From assembly GCF_009741925.1 (NCBI RefSeq), contig NZ_WPCC01000005.1, positions 53,122 to 117,121 of the forward strand: a DNA stretch of 64,000 nucleotides, read 5' to 3'. The notes under the pieces are model-generated. The model had not been told where the DNA came from. It ran no database searches and saw only the letters and a program-made list of their open reading frames with translations. Both the position numbers and the translations under genes were made by a program. Source of the stretch: Natronomonas sp. CBA1123 (GTDB lineage: Archaea; Halobacteriota; Halobacteria; Halobacteriales; Haloarculaceae). Positions 35,304 to 44,840 of the stretch are shown in pieces. Each line of letters starts with the position of its first letter. Position 1 is the first letter of the stretch.

Positions 35304-37928
35304 CTAAACGGTCTTTCCGTCCACACGCATCTCGACCCCCGTCACCTCGAACCGAGCGCCGCCGTCGGCGCCTTCGGTCACCACGATGGTCCATCCGTGG
35401 GCGGTCGCGATGCGCTCGACGATTCGGAGGCCGAATCCCGTCCCCGTCTCGCTCGTCGTATGACCGGCCTCGAACACCCGGTCGCGTCGCTCCGGCGGAA
35501 TTCCGGGACCGTCGTCTTCGACGTAGAATCCATCGCCATCGTCGAGTACGCCGACGGTCACCGTCGGGGCGTTGCCGGCGTATTCCACCGCGTTCCGAAA
35601 CAGGTTCTCGAACAGTTGCCCGAGTCGGCTCGGGTCGGCCTCGAAGGAGCCGTTCGACGCCACTCGGAGAGTTGCATCCCCCGTTTCGACGGTTCGCCAC
35701 GAGCGGCGGACGGTCGCTTCGAGGTCGACGACCCTGCGCTCGTCGACCGAAGTCCCCTGTCGGGCCAGCGCCAGTAAGTCGTCGATGAGCGACTCCATCC
35801 GGTCGTGGGCCTCCTTGACGTACTCGAGGTTGTCGTCGTCGTACTCCTCGAGGGCCAACTCGAGGTGGCCACTCGCGACCGCAAGCGGGTTTCGCAGGTC
35901 GTGGGAGACGACGCTTGCGAACTCCTCTAGCTGCTCGTTTTTCCGCTCCAGTTCGGCCTCCCGCTCTTTGAGTTCGGTGATGTCCCGCCCCTCGGGAACG
36001 AGCATGATGACCTGACCGGTTTCGTCGGTGACCGGTCGGAGGGAGAAGTCGGTGATGATTTCCTCGCCGTCGCCGCCGACAATGGGTAGTTCCCCACGGA
36101 AAAACCCCCCGGCGCGTGCTCGCTCGACCGCGTCCCGCGCCAACTGCCTGGTGTCGTCGTCGTACTGGAACCACGGCGTCTCCCACAACGGCTTCCCGGT
36201 GACCTCCTCGCGAGTCGCATCGACGAAGGTCAGCGCCGTGTCGTTGGCCTCGGTGAGCGTTCCGTCGGGTTGCGTCAATCCCGTGAACTGGAAGGTCTGA
36301 TTGAAGATGGCATCGTATCGTTGTTCGCGTTTGGCACGGTCGAGCGCCGCCGTCGTCGTCGCTGCTAGCATCTCCGCGAACGCCTGCTCTTCCTCGCCGA
36401 ACTGCTCGGGGTCGGGCGAGGAGGTGATGAACACCCCGTGGTCGCCGAGGGGGTACACCAACCCGCTTCGAATCGCAGAGTCGATATCGAGGTCGCCGTT
36501 GGTATCGATGTCCTCGATGAGTCGGGATTCCCCGGACTCGAAAACCTCCCACGCGAGTTCGTCGCCGTGGTCGGTACTCGAACGGTCGTAGTCGGGATTC
36601 TCGCCGACGTGTTCGCGTACCGCATCCGTCACGGCGGCCGCCCGAAGTGTCCCGTCGCCGTCGTCGAGGTGGATACCGCTGAGCGGCAACCCGAGCGTCT
36701 CCTCGGCCGTTTCGACGGCGATGTGTGCGATTTCTGTCGGCGTCTCCGCACGTATCAGTTCGCGGGTCCGGTGGTGGAGTTCGTGCAGCAGCTCCTCGCG
36801 CCGTTTCCGGTCGGTGATGTCTCGTACCGTCCCTCTGATTCGTCGTTGGCCGTCGCCGGTCGTCTGCGGGTCCGCACGGATGCGAACCCACCGCGTGTCA
36901 CCGTCGTCGGTCGTAACTCGTGCCTCGATATCGTACGGTTCACCCTCGATAACCGAACGGCTGAACGCCTCACGGACCGTTGGCTGGTCGTCCGGATGGA
37001 ACCACTCGACAACGCCATCGGGGTCTGGGTCGAAGTCCGGTGGAACGCCGAGTATCCGCCTGACCTCGTCGGTCCAGCGTAGCTCGTCGGTCTCGACGTC
37101 GAGTTCCCAGCCACCGATGTGCCCGATGCGCTGTGTCCGTTCGAAGAGGTCGTTCTTCCGCTCGAGGTCGGCCTCCCGCTCGCGCTGGTCGGTGACGTCG
37201 TGGAGGCTGACGAGCACTCTCGTCTGCCCGTCGATTTCGGCGGGCTTCAGCGTCGCCTGGACGCGAACGGACGTGCCGTCGCGCCGTTCGTTGACCCACT
37301 CGACGGTCTGTGACCCCTCCTCGATGGTCTGCCGGAGCAGTTCGTGGGCGCGGTCGGCGGTGTACCCCGCGTGTTCCCCGCCGACCTCCTCGCTCGTTCG
37401 GCCGATGAGTTCCCCCCGCGAGTAGCCCGTGAGTTCACAGTACCGCTCGTTGACGTCGAGGAATCGTCCGGTTTCGGGGTCGCGAACCGACATCGCGACG
37501 GCCGCCTTCTCGAACACCTCCCGATAGTTCGTCTCCGAGCGGTGCCGGGAGACGAGGTCCTCGATGCGTCCCAACAGGCGCTCGTGGTCGCGACCCTCGC
37601 CCTGTTTGGGCACGTAGGCGTCGACGAACGACGGAATCGATTCGTCGGCCGTCCGCCCGCCCACGTCATCGGTAAACAGCACGAGCGGGACTTCGGTGTC
37701 TTCCTCGCGAACGGCTTCCAGGAGTTCGGCCGCGCTCGGGTCCGAAAGCGCACAGTCACACACCACGCAGTCGGCGAGTTCCGTCGACAGCGCGTCGACA
37801 GACCCCGAATCGACGGTCGTCACCCGAAGGCTCTCGCGTGCGGATTCGAGTCGTCTCGATATGTCGCCAGCAGACGGTGGCCCGCTGTCGACGTACAGAA
37901 CGTGAATCGTTCCCCCACCCATAGTCAT
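35304..37928 (-). CDS. Soluble sensor histidine kinase with receiver, PAS and GAF domains
   Basis: An 874-aa protein without membrane segments. Order: receiver-like domain (about 7-125, phospho-acceptor Asp in CVVCDCALSD, Lys in YVPKQGE), PAS (about 135-255), PAS (about 270-390), GAF (about 400-540), PAS (about 550-665), then HisKA with VVSHDLRNPLAV and an HATPase with NLFRNAVEYAG, DDGPGIPPE and GTGFGLRIVERIA. It probably reads several cytoplasmic signals. This layout is common in haloarchaea. A second ATG at 37922 is possible. TTTTAAT near 37950 serves as a promoter. No output regulator is adjacent. Confidence 0.85.
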   Translation of the reverse strand: MTMGGGTIHVLYVDSGPPSAGDISRRLESARESLRVTTVDSGSVDALSTELADCVVCDCALSDPSAAELLEAVREEDTEVPLVLFTDDVGGRTADESIPSFVDAYVPKQGEGRDHERLLGRIEDLVSRHRSETNYREVFEKAAVAMSVRDPETGRFLDVNERYCELTGYSRGELIGRTSEEVGGEHAGYTADRAHELLRQTIEEGSQTVEWVNERRDGTSVRVQATLKPAEIDGQTRVLVSLHDVTDQREREADLERKNDLFERTQRIGHIGGWELDVETDELRWTDEVRRILGVPPDFDPDPDGVVEWFHPDDQPTVREAFSRSVIEGEPYDIEARVTTDDGDTRWVRIRADPQTTGDGQRRIRGTVRDITDRKRREELLHELHHRTRELIRAETPTEIAHIAVETAEETLGLPLSGIHLDDGDGTLRAAAVTDAVREHVGENPDYDRSSTDHGDELAWEVFESGESRLIEDIDTNGDLDIDSAIRSGLVYPLGDHGVFITSSPDPEQFGEEEQAFAEMLAATTTAALDRAKREQRYDAIFNQTFQFTGLTQPDGTLTEANDTALTFVDATREEVTGKPLWETPWFQYDDDTRQLARDAVERARAGGFFRGELPIVGGDGEEIITDFSLRPVTDETGQVIMLVPEGRDITELKEREAELERKNEQLEEFASVVSHDLRNPLAVASGHLELALEEYDDDNLEYVKEAHDRMESLIDDLLALARQGTSVDERRVVDLEATVRRSWRTVETGDATLRVASNGSFEADPSRLGQLFENLFRNAVEYAGNAPTVTVGVLDDGDGFYVEDDGPGIPPERRDRVFEAGHTTSETGTGFGLRIVERIATAHGWTIVVTEGADGGARFEVTGVEMRVDGKTV

Positions 37929-38032
37929 CACTATCGGTTTGAGACCATTAAAACGCGCGCTCGTAATCACGGCGTGAAAACGCGCCTCGAGCCCTCTATT
38001 GCAACTTCTGGTGTTTGGAAGAAACCGAAGAG

Positions 38033-39829
38033 CTAGTCGTCGGCGGGCGTCGGCGCCGCGTCCATCTCGGTGTCCTCGGCGTAGGGGTACCACGTCATCT
38101 TCGTGTTGCCGAGGTAGGGGTCCTCGTAGGAGGTCTCCTCCGGTTCGGCCATTCCGGTGAGTTCGTCGTCCTCGTGTCGGGCGATGAACTCACGGAATGA
38201 CTCTCGCTCGACGGCTTCGCCGTCTCGCCCTCGTTGTTCCTCCGGAACAACGCGCTCCTCGCGTTCGGACTCGTAGACCCGGAGCAGGTTGTCGATGTAC
38301 CCCGGCACCTCGTCGGCGGCGACGCGCATCTCGACCCAGTCGGCGAACTGCGGGTTCTCGCCCAGTCCGCCGCCGAGTCCGATGTCGAATGCCTCGACGG
38401 GTTCGCCGTCCTTGCGCGTCTTCATCCCGCGCAGGGAGATGTCGGCGATTTGCGGTTGGGCACAGGAGGCCGTACACCCCGAGAGGTGGATGTGGAAGTC
38501 CTCGACGCCCCCCGGAACGGCGACGTTCTCCTTGAGCCAGCGGGCGTACCGGACCATCCGATTCTTCGTCTCGACGATGGAGAGCGAACAGTACTCGGTG
38601 CCCGTACAGGCGATAGAGCCGCGCATGAACGGGTGTGGGTCCGGCGAGTACGTCTCCAGAAGCGGTTCGTCGAGGAAGTCGTCGAGGTCATCCTCGGCGA
38701 TGTCGGCGACGATGAGGTTCTGGCGCTGGGTGAGGCCAATCATCTCCGAACCGTACGCCTCGGCGAGGTCCGCGAGTTCGATGACGTCGTCGGCCGACTG
38801 GCGGCCGACGAGCACGGAGAGTCCGACGAAGTACTGGCCGTCGTTCTGTTCGTGGACGCCGATGTAGTCGCCGGGTTCGTCGGCCTTGCCGGCGTTGTAA
38901 TTGTACTGCTCCCGGAGGTTCTCCCCCGCCGTGGGCAGTTCGTACTCCATGTACTCCTCTTGGAGCACCGACCGGAGCTTCTCGGGACCCCACTCGTCGA
39001 CGAGGAACTTGATACGGGCGTTGAAGCGGTCCTCGCGGTCGCCGTGGTCGCGGAACAGCGCGGAGATACCGGCCGACACGTCGGCGACGTTCTCGGGGCG
39101 GGCGAACACATCGATATCGCGGGCGAAGCGCTCCTCTTTCCGGGAGAGACCGCCGCCGACGAGCGTGTTGAAGCCCTTGACTTCTTCGCCGTCGATTTCC
39201 TTGACTGCGGGTTCGAAGGCGAGGTCGTTGATGTCGCCCTGACCGGAGCCACGAGTGTCGCCGGTCACGGAGACCTTCCACTTCCGCGGGAGGTTCGAGA
39301 AGTCGTCGTTGCCCTTGAACTCCTCGTGGAGTTCCTGGATGACGGGCCAGGCGTTCAGGTGTTCGTCGGCGTCTCGGCCCGCGACGGGCGAGCCGACGAT
39401 GTTGCGCCAGGAGTCGCCGCAGGCCTGAATCGTCGAGAGGTCGTGTGCCTCCAGTTTCTCGAAGATGTCGGGGATATCCTGCAGTTGAATCCAGTGGAGT
39501 TGGATGGACTGTCTGGTCGTCCAGTCACAGTAGGCGTCGCCGAACTCGGGGTTCTCGACCGGTCCGGTGGCGTACTCCTTTGCGATTTCGCCGACGACTC
39601 GGAGTTGCTCGGGCGTCAGCCGACCGTTCGGCGTTCCGATACGCATCATGAAGTACGACTCCTGGCCTTTCCGCTGGTGGTACAGCCCCCACCATTTGAA
39701 CCGCTCGAACCAGGCGTCGCGTTCGTCTTCGGGGATGGAACTCCATCCCGCTTCGGCGAACTGGAGGAGGTGGTCCCGGATTTCCGTCCCGTAGACCTCG
39801 TCCTTCCAGCCCTCGACCTTGCTCGGCAT
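38033..39829 (-). CDS. Ferredoxin-dependent nitrite or sulfite reductase (sirohaem)
   Basis: A 598-aa enzyme carrying sirohaem and a [4Fe-4S] cluster. The cluster cysteines are in CTGTEYC (C-x5-C) and HLSGCTASCAQPQ (C-x3-C). Two ferrodoxin-like half-domains are present (QESYFMMRIGTPNGRLT and YFVGLSVLVGRQS), as are the sirohaem-contacting TRQSIQLHW and TQRQNLIV. Haloarchaeal assimilatory nitrite reductases look like this, but sulfite reductases share the motifs, and no nitrate reductase or transporter is next to it. The C-terminal 100 residues, acidic and of low complexity, are an extension. Confidence 0.85.
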   Translation of the reverse strand: MPSKVEGWKDEVYGTEIRDHLLQFAEAGWSSIPEDERDAWFERFKWWGLYHQRKGQESYFMMRIGTPNGRLTPEQLRVVGEIAKEYATGPVENPEFGDAYCDWTTRQSIQLHWIQLQDIPDIFEKLEAHDLSTIQACGDSWRNIVGSPVAGRDADEHLNAWPVIQELHEEFKGNDDFSNLPRKWKVSVTGDTRGSGQGDINDLAFEPAVKEIDGEEVKGFNTLVGGGLSRKEERFARDIDVFARPENVADVSAGISALFRDHGDREDRFNARIKFLVDEWGPEKLRSVLQEEYMEYELPTAGENLREQYNYNAGKADEPGDYIGVHEQNDGQYFVGLSVLVGRQSADDVIELADLAEAYGSEMIGLTQRQNLIVADIAEDDLDDFLDEPLLETYSPDPHPFMRGSIACTGTEYCSLSIVETKNRMVRYARWLKENVAVPGGVEDFHIHLSGCTASCAQPQIADISLRGMKTRKDGEPVEAFDIGLGGGLGENPQFADWVEMRVAADEVPGYIDNLLRVYESEREERVVPEEQRGRDGEAVERESFREFIARHEDDELTGMAEPEETSYEDPYLGNTKMTWYPYAEDTEMDAAPTPADD

Positions 39830-39931
39830 ATCCGTACCCTACGCTCCCATCCATATACCACGCCCCCTCTCGTCAAGCCTCCCCGCGTCTCACCCTTCCC
39901 GGAGAAAATCTCCGCTTTCTCGTGTTCGCCA

Positions 39932-40273
39932 CTACTCGGGCGGGCGTGCCAGGCGTCGCCGCCGCTCCGGAACGTGGACGCTCGTGGTATCGACGGCGTA
40001 GAACCGTCCCGAATCCGGGTCGACGACCCGTCCCAAGGTCAGCCAGTCGGTGACCCCGCTCTCGCCGCAGTCGATACACTGGCCGGCGATACGGCCCTCG
40101 ACGTTCGGGTGGTCGACGCCGATTTCGACGAACCCCTCGGCGAGGAAATCGGCCATCTCGCAGGAACAGAAGTCGTGGCGGGCGAGCCACCAGAGGTCGC
40201 TGACGTTCACCTCGCGGGCGTCGTTGACGCTGAGCCACGCGCCGTCGTCGAGCTGGTGGACGGAGGTCGGCAT
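39932..40273 (-). CDS. Hypothetical Cys-containing protein
   Basis: A 113-aa protein with HDFCSCEMADFL near residue 34 and QCIDCGESG near residue 66, four cysteines that could form one zinc site. Trp-rich start (WLSVNDAREVNVSDLWWLARH) and a basic tail. The family is not recognised. It lies 102 bases upstream of the sirohaem reductase on the same strand and could be co-transcribed. Confidence 0.65.
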   Translation of the reverse strand: MPTSVHQLDDGAWLSVNDAREVNVSDLWWLARHDFCSCEMADFLAEGFVEIGVDHPNVEGRIAGQCIDCGESGVTDWLTLGRVVDPDSGRFYAVDTTSVHVPERRRRLARPPE

Positions 40274-40472
40274 ACCCGGATGTCAGACCCCGCGTGCGGG
40301 TAAGACCGTCGACCGTCACAGCCGTTGCCGGGCGTCGGAGGATTCGGTGACGATGCTTCGGCGAGTGATTCGGCCGCCTTCGTGCGCTTTCGTTCGAACA
40401 GCGCCGTCGGAGAAAGGGGCAGTACCGTCCGCAACACGGGAGCCCGGGTAGGGATTACGGGCTGAGAGTCGC

Positions 40473-40477
40473 TTATA
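40473..40477 (+). promoter_or_regulatory. TATA box of the microprotein operon
   Basis: TTATA within GCTTATACGG, 26-30 bases before the ATG at 40503; predicts a leaderless transcript starting at the 27-codon ORF. The preceding stretch back to 40274 holds no ORF I can support. Confidence 0.6.
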
Positions 40478-40502
40478 CGGGTGCCTGTACTACGAGGGAG
40501 CG

Positions 40503-40586
40503 ATGACAGACCGACAGCGCGAGGGGACGCGTCAGCACACCTCCGCGGACGTGGCTCCCGAGCTGTACGAGGAGGATTCGCGATGA
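40503..40586 (+). CDS. 27-aa microprotein, first gene of a two-gene unit
   Basis: Reads MTDRQREGTRQH and ends with APELYEEDSR. It starts at the expected leaderless position after TTATA and overlaps the following 44-aa gene as ATGA, the same coupling used by ordinary operons in this window. It is hydrophilic and probably unstructured. Promoter spacing plus overlap argue that it is translated; function unknown. It may serve mainly to bring ribosomes to the second gene. Confidence 0.5.
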   Translation: MTDRQREGTRQHTSADVAPELYEEDSR

Positions 40587-40717
40587 GTAGGCAACTCGAA
40601 GACACGCCGGAAGACGAAGAGATAGACACCAGCCACCTCGACGACGTGCAGGACGGCTGCGGCTGTACCGAAATCTGGGAGCACATGTCGGACGAACGCG
40701 ACGAGCGCGACGATTAA
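40583..40717 (+). CDS. 44-aa acidic microprotein with CxC motif
   Basis: Acidic, with a central QDGCGCTEIWEHMS (Cys28 and Cys30) between charged ends (TPEDEEIDTSHLDD and SDERDERDD). The CxC followed by an amphipathic helix could bind metal or form a disulfide. The ATG at 40583 overlaps the stop of the 27-aa ORF. I recognise no family by name. Short Cys-containing proteins like this are frequent in haloarchaea and often regulatory. Confidence 0.6.
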   Translation: MSRQLEDTPEDEEIDTSHLDDVQDGCGCTEIWEHMSDERDERDD

Positions 40718-40820
40718 CATCCGTGGCGAGACTGCCACGTAGCGGCTCGGAACATCGCGCTGGCAGCGGTGTTACACAGCGCCGAGACGTTTTTCATCCC
40801 GGTCGCCGTACCGCAGGGCA

Positions 40821-41474
40821 ATGAGTCGAGACCCGGACGGGGAACCGCCGGCCGACCGCGAGTCGCCGGTCGGCGAGCCGGTCATCCGCCGTGACCCACG
40901 CGTCGCCGGCGACAGCGCCGTCCAGTTCGACCCCGACGACCCCGAGAGCCTCGCGGATGCCGCAGACACCGTCCGGCGGTTCGCCACCAACACCGTCGGC
41001 AGCGAGGACAACGTCTACATGCTTCGGGGAGCCGCCGCCTGTGCGGCTCTCGTCCGCGGCACCGGTTCGTACAAGGCCGCCGCCGAGCGCGCCGATGGCG
41101 AGGCGACTATCTCGTTCATCCGCAAGTGGGCCCGGGTCCACGACCTGCCGCGTTCCATCCGCCGCCACGTCGCGTTGGGCGAAATCGCGCCCACTGCCGC
41201 CAAACACATCGCCCGCGTCTCCGGCGAGTCGCGGTACCTGTTGGCGTGGGCGGCGCTCGACCACGACCTCACCGTTCGGGAGGTCCGCTCCATCGCCTCC
41301 CGCGTCAACGGGGGGGCCACGGTCGAGGACGCCCTGGCCGCCGAAGGCATCGACCTCGGGGTGCTGTCGGTGTCCATCCCGCCGGACACCTATCGGGAGC
41401 TCCGCCGCCACGCCGCCCTCGAAGAGGTCGACCCCGGCGACATCGTCGCCGAGGCACTCGAGGAGTATCTGTAA
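40821..41474 (+). CDS. ParB/RHH-like putative DNA-binding protein
   Basis: A 217-aa protein. The first 45 residues are acidic and disordered. Residues about 60-165 form helices resembling the ParB helix-turn-helix (SYKAAAERADGEATISFIRKW, then ALGEIAPTAAKHIARV). The C-terminal 40 residues resemble a ribbon-helix-helix (LSVSIPPDTYRELRRHAAL). It may be a sequence-specific regulator. It resembles a haloarchaeal family of unknown function (DUF7119-like). It lies 40 bases before tRNA-Lys. Confidence 0.65.
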   Translation: MSRDPDGEPPADRESPVGEPVIRRDPRVAGDSAVQFDPDDPESLADAADTVRRFATNTVGSEDNVYMLRGAAACAALVRGTGSYKAAAERADGEATISFIRKWARVHDLPRSIRRHVALGEIAPTAAKHIARVSGESRYLLAWAALDHDLTVREVRSIASRVNGGATVEDALAAEGIDLGVLSVSIPPDTYRELRRHAALEEVDPGDIVAEALEEYL

Positions 41475-41514
41475 TCGAAAGGATTTACCGCGAACCGCGG
41501 CAAGTCGGTCGTGA

Positions 41515-41588
41515 GGGCCGATAGCTCAGTCCGGCAGAGCATCTGGCTTTTAACCAGATGGCCGGGGGTTCAAATCCCTCTCGGCCCG
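41515..41588 (+). tRNA. tRNA-Lys (TTT)
   Basis: 74 bases. The acceptor stem pairs GGGCCGA (41515-41521) with TCGGCCC (41581-41587), discriminator G at 41588. D-loop AGCTCAGTCCGGCAGAGC, anticodon stem TCTGG/CCAGA with loop CTTTTAA giving anticodon TTT, T-arm GGGGGTTCAAATCCCTC. No intron and no encoded CCA. TTTA near 41484 is a likely promoter. Confidence 0.95.
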
Positions 41589-41730
41589 CTTCTGCGAGGA
41601 GCAACACCGAACAGTGCCGAGCACCGCGAGGCCTGTTCGGTTCCACGCGACGAGCAAAGCGGCGCGGCATAAACGACCGGCGTATGGAGGCGCTACGGTT
41701 ACCCCGTCGCCGCGAGACGCTTGGTTGTCA

Positions 41731-43083
41731 ATGTCTACCGAGCACGGAGTCATCGACCAGCGAGTCGGGCTCCTCGGCGCGACGGGGCTCGTGGTCGGCA
41801 ACGTCATCGGCATCGCCATCTTCGTCCTCGCGGCGCCGCTGGCGGCGGATGCCGGTCCCAGCGTCGTCCTCGCGATGCTTCTGGCCGGCGTTCCGCTCGT
41901 TTTTAGCCTGCTGACGATTCTCCAGTTGGGCGGTGCGATTCCGGTCGCCGGCGGCACGTACGTGTACGGCTCGCGGCTCGTCGCGCCGTTCTGGGGGTTT
42001 GCGACGCCGTGGATGGTCGTTCCCGGCGTCTGGGCGGGGCTGTTGTTCACCGCCAACGGCTTCGCCGAGTACGTCGGCTACTTCCTTCCGATTCCACAGG
42101 AAGGGCTGATGTACGCCATCCTGCTCGCCTTCCTCCTCATCAACGTCGTCGGTATCCGGGTCGTCGCGTGGCTTCAGATGGCGATGGTCGCCGTCCTCGT
42201 CGCCGGCATCCTCGCGTTCGTCGTCCCCGGCGCGTTCTACGTCGACGCGGGCAACTTCACGCCACCGCTTCCGAACGGAGTCGGCCCGTTCGTCGTCGCC
42301 GTCGTCTCGCTGCACTTCCCGCTACGGGGATTCAGCATGGTCATCGAAATCGGCGAGGAAATCGAGAACCCGGCGGAGAACATCCCGCGGGTTCTCGTGC
42401 TGTCGGCGGCCATCGGACTGACGCTCATGGTCGCGCTGTTGGCCGTCTTCGTCGGCGTCGCCGGCTGGCGCGGGGTCGACGACCTCGACGCCGCCGTCGC
42501 CGCTGTCGCCGGTCAGTTCCTCCCGGCGCCGCTCGTCGGTCTGGTCGTCGCCGCCGCGCTGTTGGGGTCGCTCACCTCCGTCAACACCACCTTCGCCAGT
42601 TACTCCCGAACCATCATGCGTGCGGCCCGGGACGACGTGATTCCCGAGGCATTCGCGGCGCTCGGCGACCGATTCGACACGCCACACCGGTCGGTGCTGT
42701 TGCTCGGCGTGCCGCCGGTTCTCCTGGTCCCGGTCACACCGTCGCCGGTCGTCCTCTCGATTTCGCTGTCGCTCGCCATCCTCTTCGCCGTCTTCGTCGG
42801 CGGGCTGGCGCTGTGGAACCTCCCGAAACTGTTCCCCCAGCGCTACGAGTACTCGCTGTACCGGCTCCCGTTGCCCTTGCTCCGGGTGACGGCGGTCGGC
42901 AGCGTCCTCTCGGCGGTGCTGTTGTGGGTCGCTCTCCTCACCGAACTCCCGTGGATAGGGGCGGTCGTCTTCGGTTGGCTCTGTCTCGGGTGGGTCGTCT
43001 TCCGGCTTCGGGTGCGGCGCTTCCGACAGGCGGGCGTGGACCTCCCCGAACGGATGCGGCGGCTCCACGACCACGAGTCCTAG
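41731..43083 (+). CDS. APC-superfamily amino acid permease
   Basis: A 450-aa protein with about twelve hydrophobic segments. The first helix carries GLLGATGLVVGNVIGIAIF, a version of the Gly-rich substrate/ion motif G-S-G-I-F of APC transporters, with Ile-Ala in the usual Gly site. The helix 8-9 region reads LTSVNTTFASYSRTIMRAARDDV, the conserved SNS/ARxLxxMARDG-type loop. It probably imports an amino acid or polyamine with H+ or Na+. The ATG at 41731 (MSTEHGV) is chosen because the upstream frame covers the tRNA spacer. Confidence 0.83.
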   Translation: MSTEHGVIDQRVGLLGATGLVVGNVIGIAIFVLAAPLAADAGPSVVLAMLLAGVPLVFSLLTILQLGGAIPVAGGTYVYGSRLVAPFWGFATPWMVVPGVWAGLLFTANGFAEYVGYFLPIPQEGLMYAILLAFLLINVVGIRVVAWLQMAMVAVLVAGILAFVVPGAFYVDAGNFTPPLPNGVGPFVVAVVSLHFPLRGFSMVIEIGEEIENPAENIPRVLVLSAAIGLTLMVALLAVFVGVAGWRGVDDLDAAVAAVAGQFLPAPLVGLVVAAALLGSLTSVNTTFASYSRTIMRAARDDVIPEAFAALGDRFDTPHRSVLLLGVPPVLLVPVTPSPVVLSISLSLAILFAVFVGGLALWNLPKLFPQRYEYSLYRLPLPLLRVTAVGSVLSAVLLWVALLTELPWIGAVVFGWLCLGWVVFRLRVRRFRQAGVDLPERMRRLHDHES

Positions 43084-43120
43084 CGCAGTTCTTTTCCGGT
43101 GCAGTCGCGTGTGTCCGGGC

Positions 43121-43816
43121 ATGAGCGACTTCGACCGCGAAGCCGAGCGCGAGAAACTGCGCGAGCAGTTCGAGCGCGACAAACAGAAACGGGAGGCCTC
43201 GGAGCGGATGAGCGAACTCCTGTTGCAGGGCGCGACGATGACGAACCGCCACTGCCCGGAGTGTCACTCTCCGGTGTTCCGCTACGACGGCAAGGAGTTC
43301 TGTCCGACCTGCCAGCGTGAGGTCACCGAGGATGGCGAGTTCGCCGACGAGGCGGGCGCCGACGGCGAGGCGCCCGCGGCGGCCGAGTCGGCCGACGCTC
43401 AGGCAGCCACCAACGGGGAGACGGAGGTCGACAGCAGCGCTAGTGCCGAGGGCGACGTGGACGCCGGTGTCGAGCAACCGGAGGCGCCAGACACACCCGA
43501 GACACCGGAGACCGAACCGACCGACGACCAGCCCGCCGAGACGCGACAGCCCGCGGAAACACAGACAGCCGAGGAGACGCGCCCGGCACCCGCTCGCGAC
43601 CGACGGCCCGCCCGCGTCGACCCGCCGGCCCGCCGCGAGCGCTCGGCAACCGAATCGGAGGCTGGCGACCTCGGGGAGGCGGAGGCGGCGCTCGTCCGCG
43701 AGATAACCAACCTGACCCGACGGGCCGAGGAAACCCGAGACGTGGGTCGGAAACGCGACCTCTTTGCCGCCGCCCGCGAGGCGACCGAGACCCTTCGGGA
43801 ACTCCGACTGCTCTGA
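43121..43816 (+). CDS. Zinc-ribbon protein, SSSCA1/autoantigen p27 family
   Basis: A 231-aa protein. An N-terminal charged helix (DREAEREKLREQFERDKQKR) is followed by MSELLLQGATMTNRHCPECHSP and EFCPTCQ, the zinc ribbon of the Sjogren/scleroderma autoantigen 1 family. The middle (about 75-180) is a Pro/Glu/Thr-rich disordered linker, and the last 45 residues form a helix. The family is widespread in archaea, with unclear function. It starts 37 bases after the permease. Confidence 0.85.
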   Translation: MSDFDREAEREKLREQFERDKQKREASERMSELLLQGATMTNRHCPECHSPVFRYDGKEFCPTCQREVTEDGEFADEAGADGEAPAAAESADAQAATNGETEVDSSASAEGDVDAGVEQPEAPDTPETPETEPTDDQPAETRQPAETQTAEETRPAPARDRRPARVDPPARRERSATESEAGDLGEAEAALVREITNLTRRAEETRDVGRKRDLFAAAREATETLRELRLL

Positions 43817-43820
43817 CTCC

Positions 43821-44765
43821 CTAGCTCTGAACGCCGATTTCGAAGACGTAGACGACCGCTTCGCTGCTCGCGAGGAAACTCGCGTAGACCACCGCCGGAA
43901 CCAGCAGTGAGTCCGTTCGGTCGTAGGTGGAGGCCGCGACGCCGATGACGGCGAGTTTCACGCCGACGAACAGCACTTCGGGAACCGTTTCGACGGCCGC
44001 GATGCCGGCGACGACCGTCCCTCCGAGGAGTATCGCGACCGGGAGGACCGACAGGTATCGAACCCACGAACGCTCGAAACGCTCGGTTCCGTACAGCGCC
44101 ACGGCGATGGCGGCGACGAACAGTCCGGCACCGACGGTTCGCCCGAACTCCGGGAGGACATCGAGGCCACCGGAGGCGTCGACGAGGAGGAACCCACCGA
44201 CCAGCGTCGTGAGCGCGACGGCGGTGTCGCCGTCGACGACGCGGCGAACGCTCCCCTGGACCAGCACCTGACAGACGAGAACGAGCATCGGAACGCCGAC
44301 GAACAGCGTCAGAATCGTCATCGAGACGAAATGCTCGACCGTCGCCGCGGGTCCGTAACTCCGCAAGAGAAGCGCACTGTACGTGGTCCCTGTGAGAGTG
44401 CCGACTAACTTCGTCGCGGTGACGAGAGCAACGGGGGCCAGCACCGCGGCGACGACGGTCGGCACGCTATCGGTCGACGGAAGGGCGATGCCGACGGCCA
44501 CGTTCCTGACCCTCGTGTAGACGACGACCACCGCGACGACGCCGACGAGGAGCAGTCCCCCGGTGATACCGCCCGCGACGAGGAGGCTGTCGACGGCCTC
44601 AAATCCGGGGCCACCGGGGGCGAATCCGACAGCCGGGATGAGGAACTCCCGCGCGACGTATTGCCAGACCGATAACGCTACGAGCGCTACGATGACGGCG
44701 GCGAGTTCGGCCGCGACCGGGCGGGTAGAGCGACCCCACGTTCGTCGATTCGATTGGAGGGACAT
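43821..44765 (-). CDS. Polytopic membrane protein, function unknown
   Basis: A 314-aa protein with about eight hydrophobic segments, beginning after a short basic N-terminus (SNRRTWGRSTRP). Charged loops are few, so it is neither a typical transporter nor an enzyme by motif. I do not recognise a family. It ends five bases from the convergent zinc-ribbon gene and is read on its own. Confidence 0.7.
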   Translation of the reverse strand: MSLQSNRRTWGRSTRPVAAELAAVIVALVALSVWQYVAREFLIPAVGFAPGGPGFEAVDSLLVAGGITGGLLLVGVVAVVVVYTRVRNVAVGIALPSTDSVPTVVAAVLAPVALVTATKLVGTLTGTTYSALLLRSYGPAATVEHFVSMTILTLFVGVPMLVLVCQVLVQGSVRRVVDGDTAVALTTLVGGFLLVDASGGLDVLPEFGRTVGAGLFVAAIAVALYGTERFERSWVRYLSVLPVAILLGGTVVAGIAAVETVPEVLFVGVKLAVIGVAASTYDRTDSLLVPAVVYASFLASSEAVVYVFEIGVQS

Positions 44766-44840
44766 GGTCGATATCGGACGAGAGCGGCCTTCAAACTACG
44801 GGCGAGTATAGCCACCGATAATCGGACCAGCATGTGAGAC

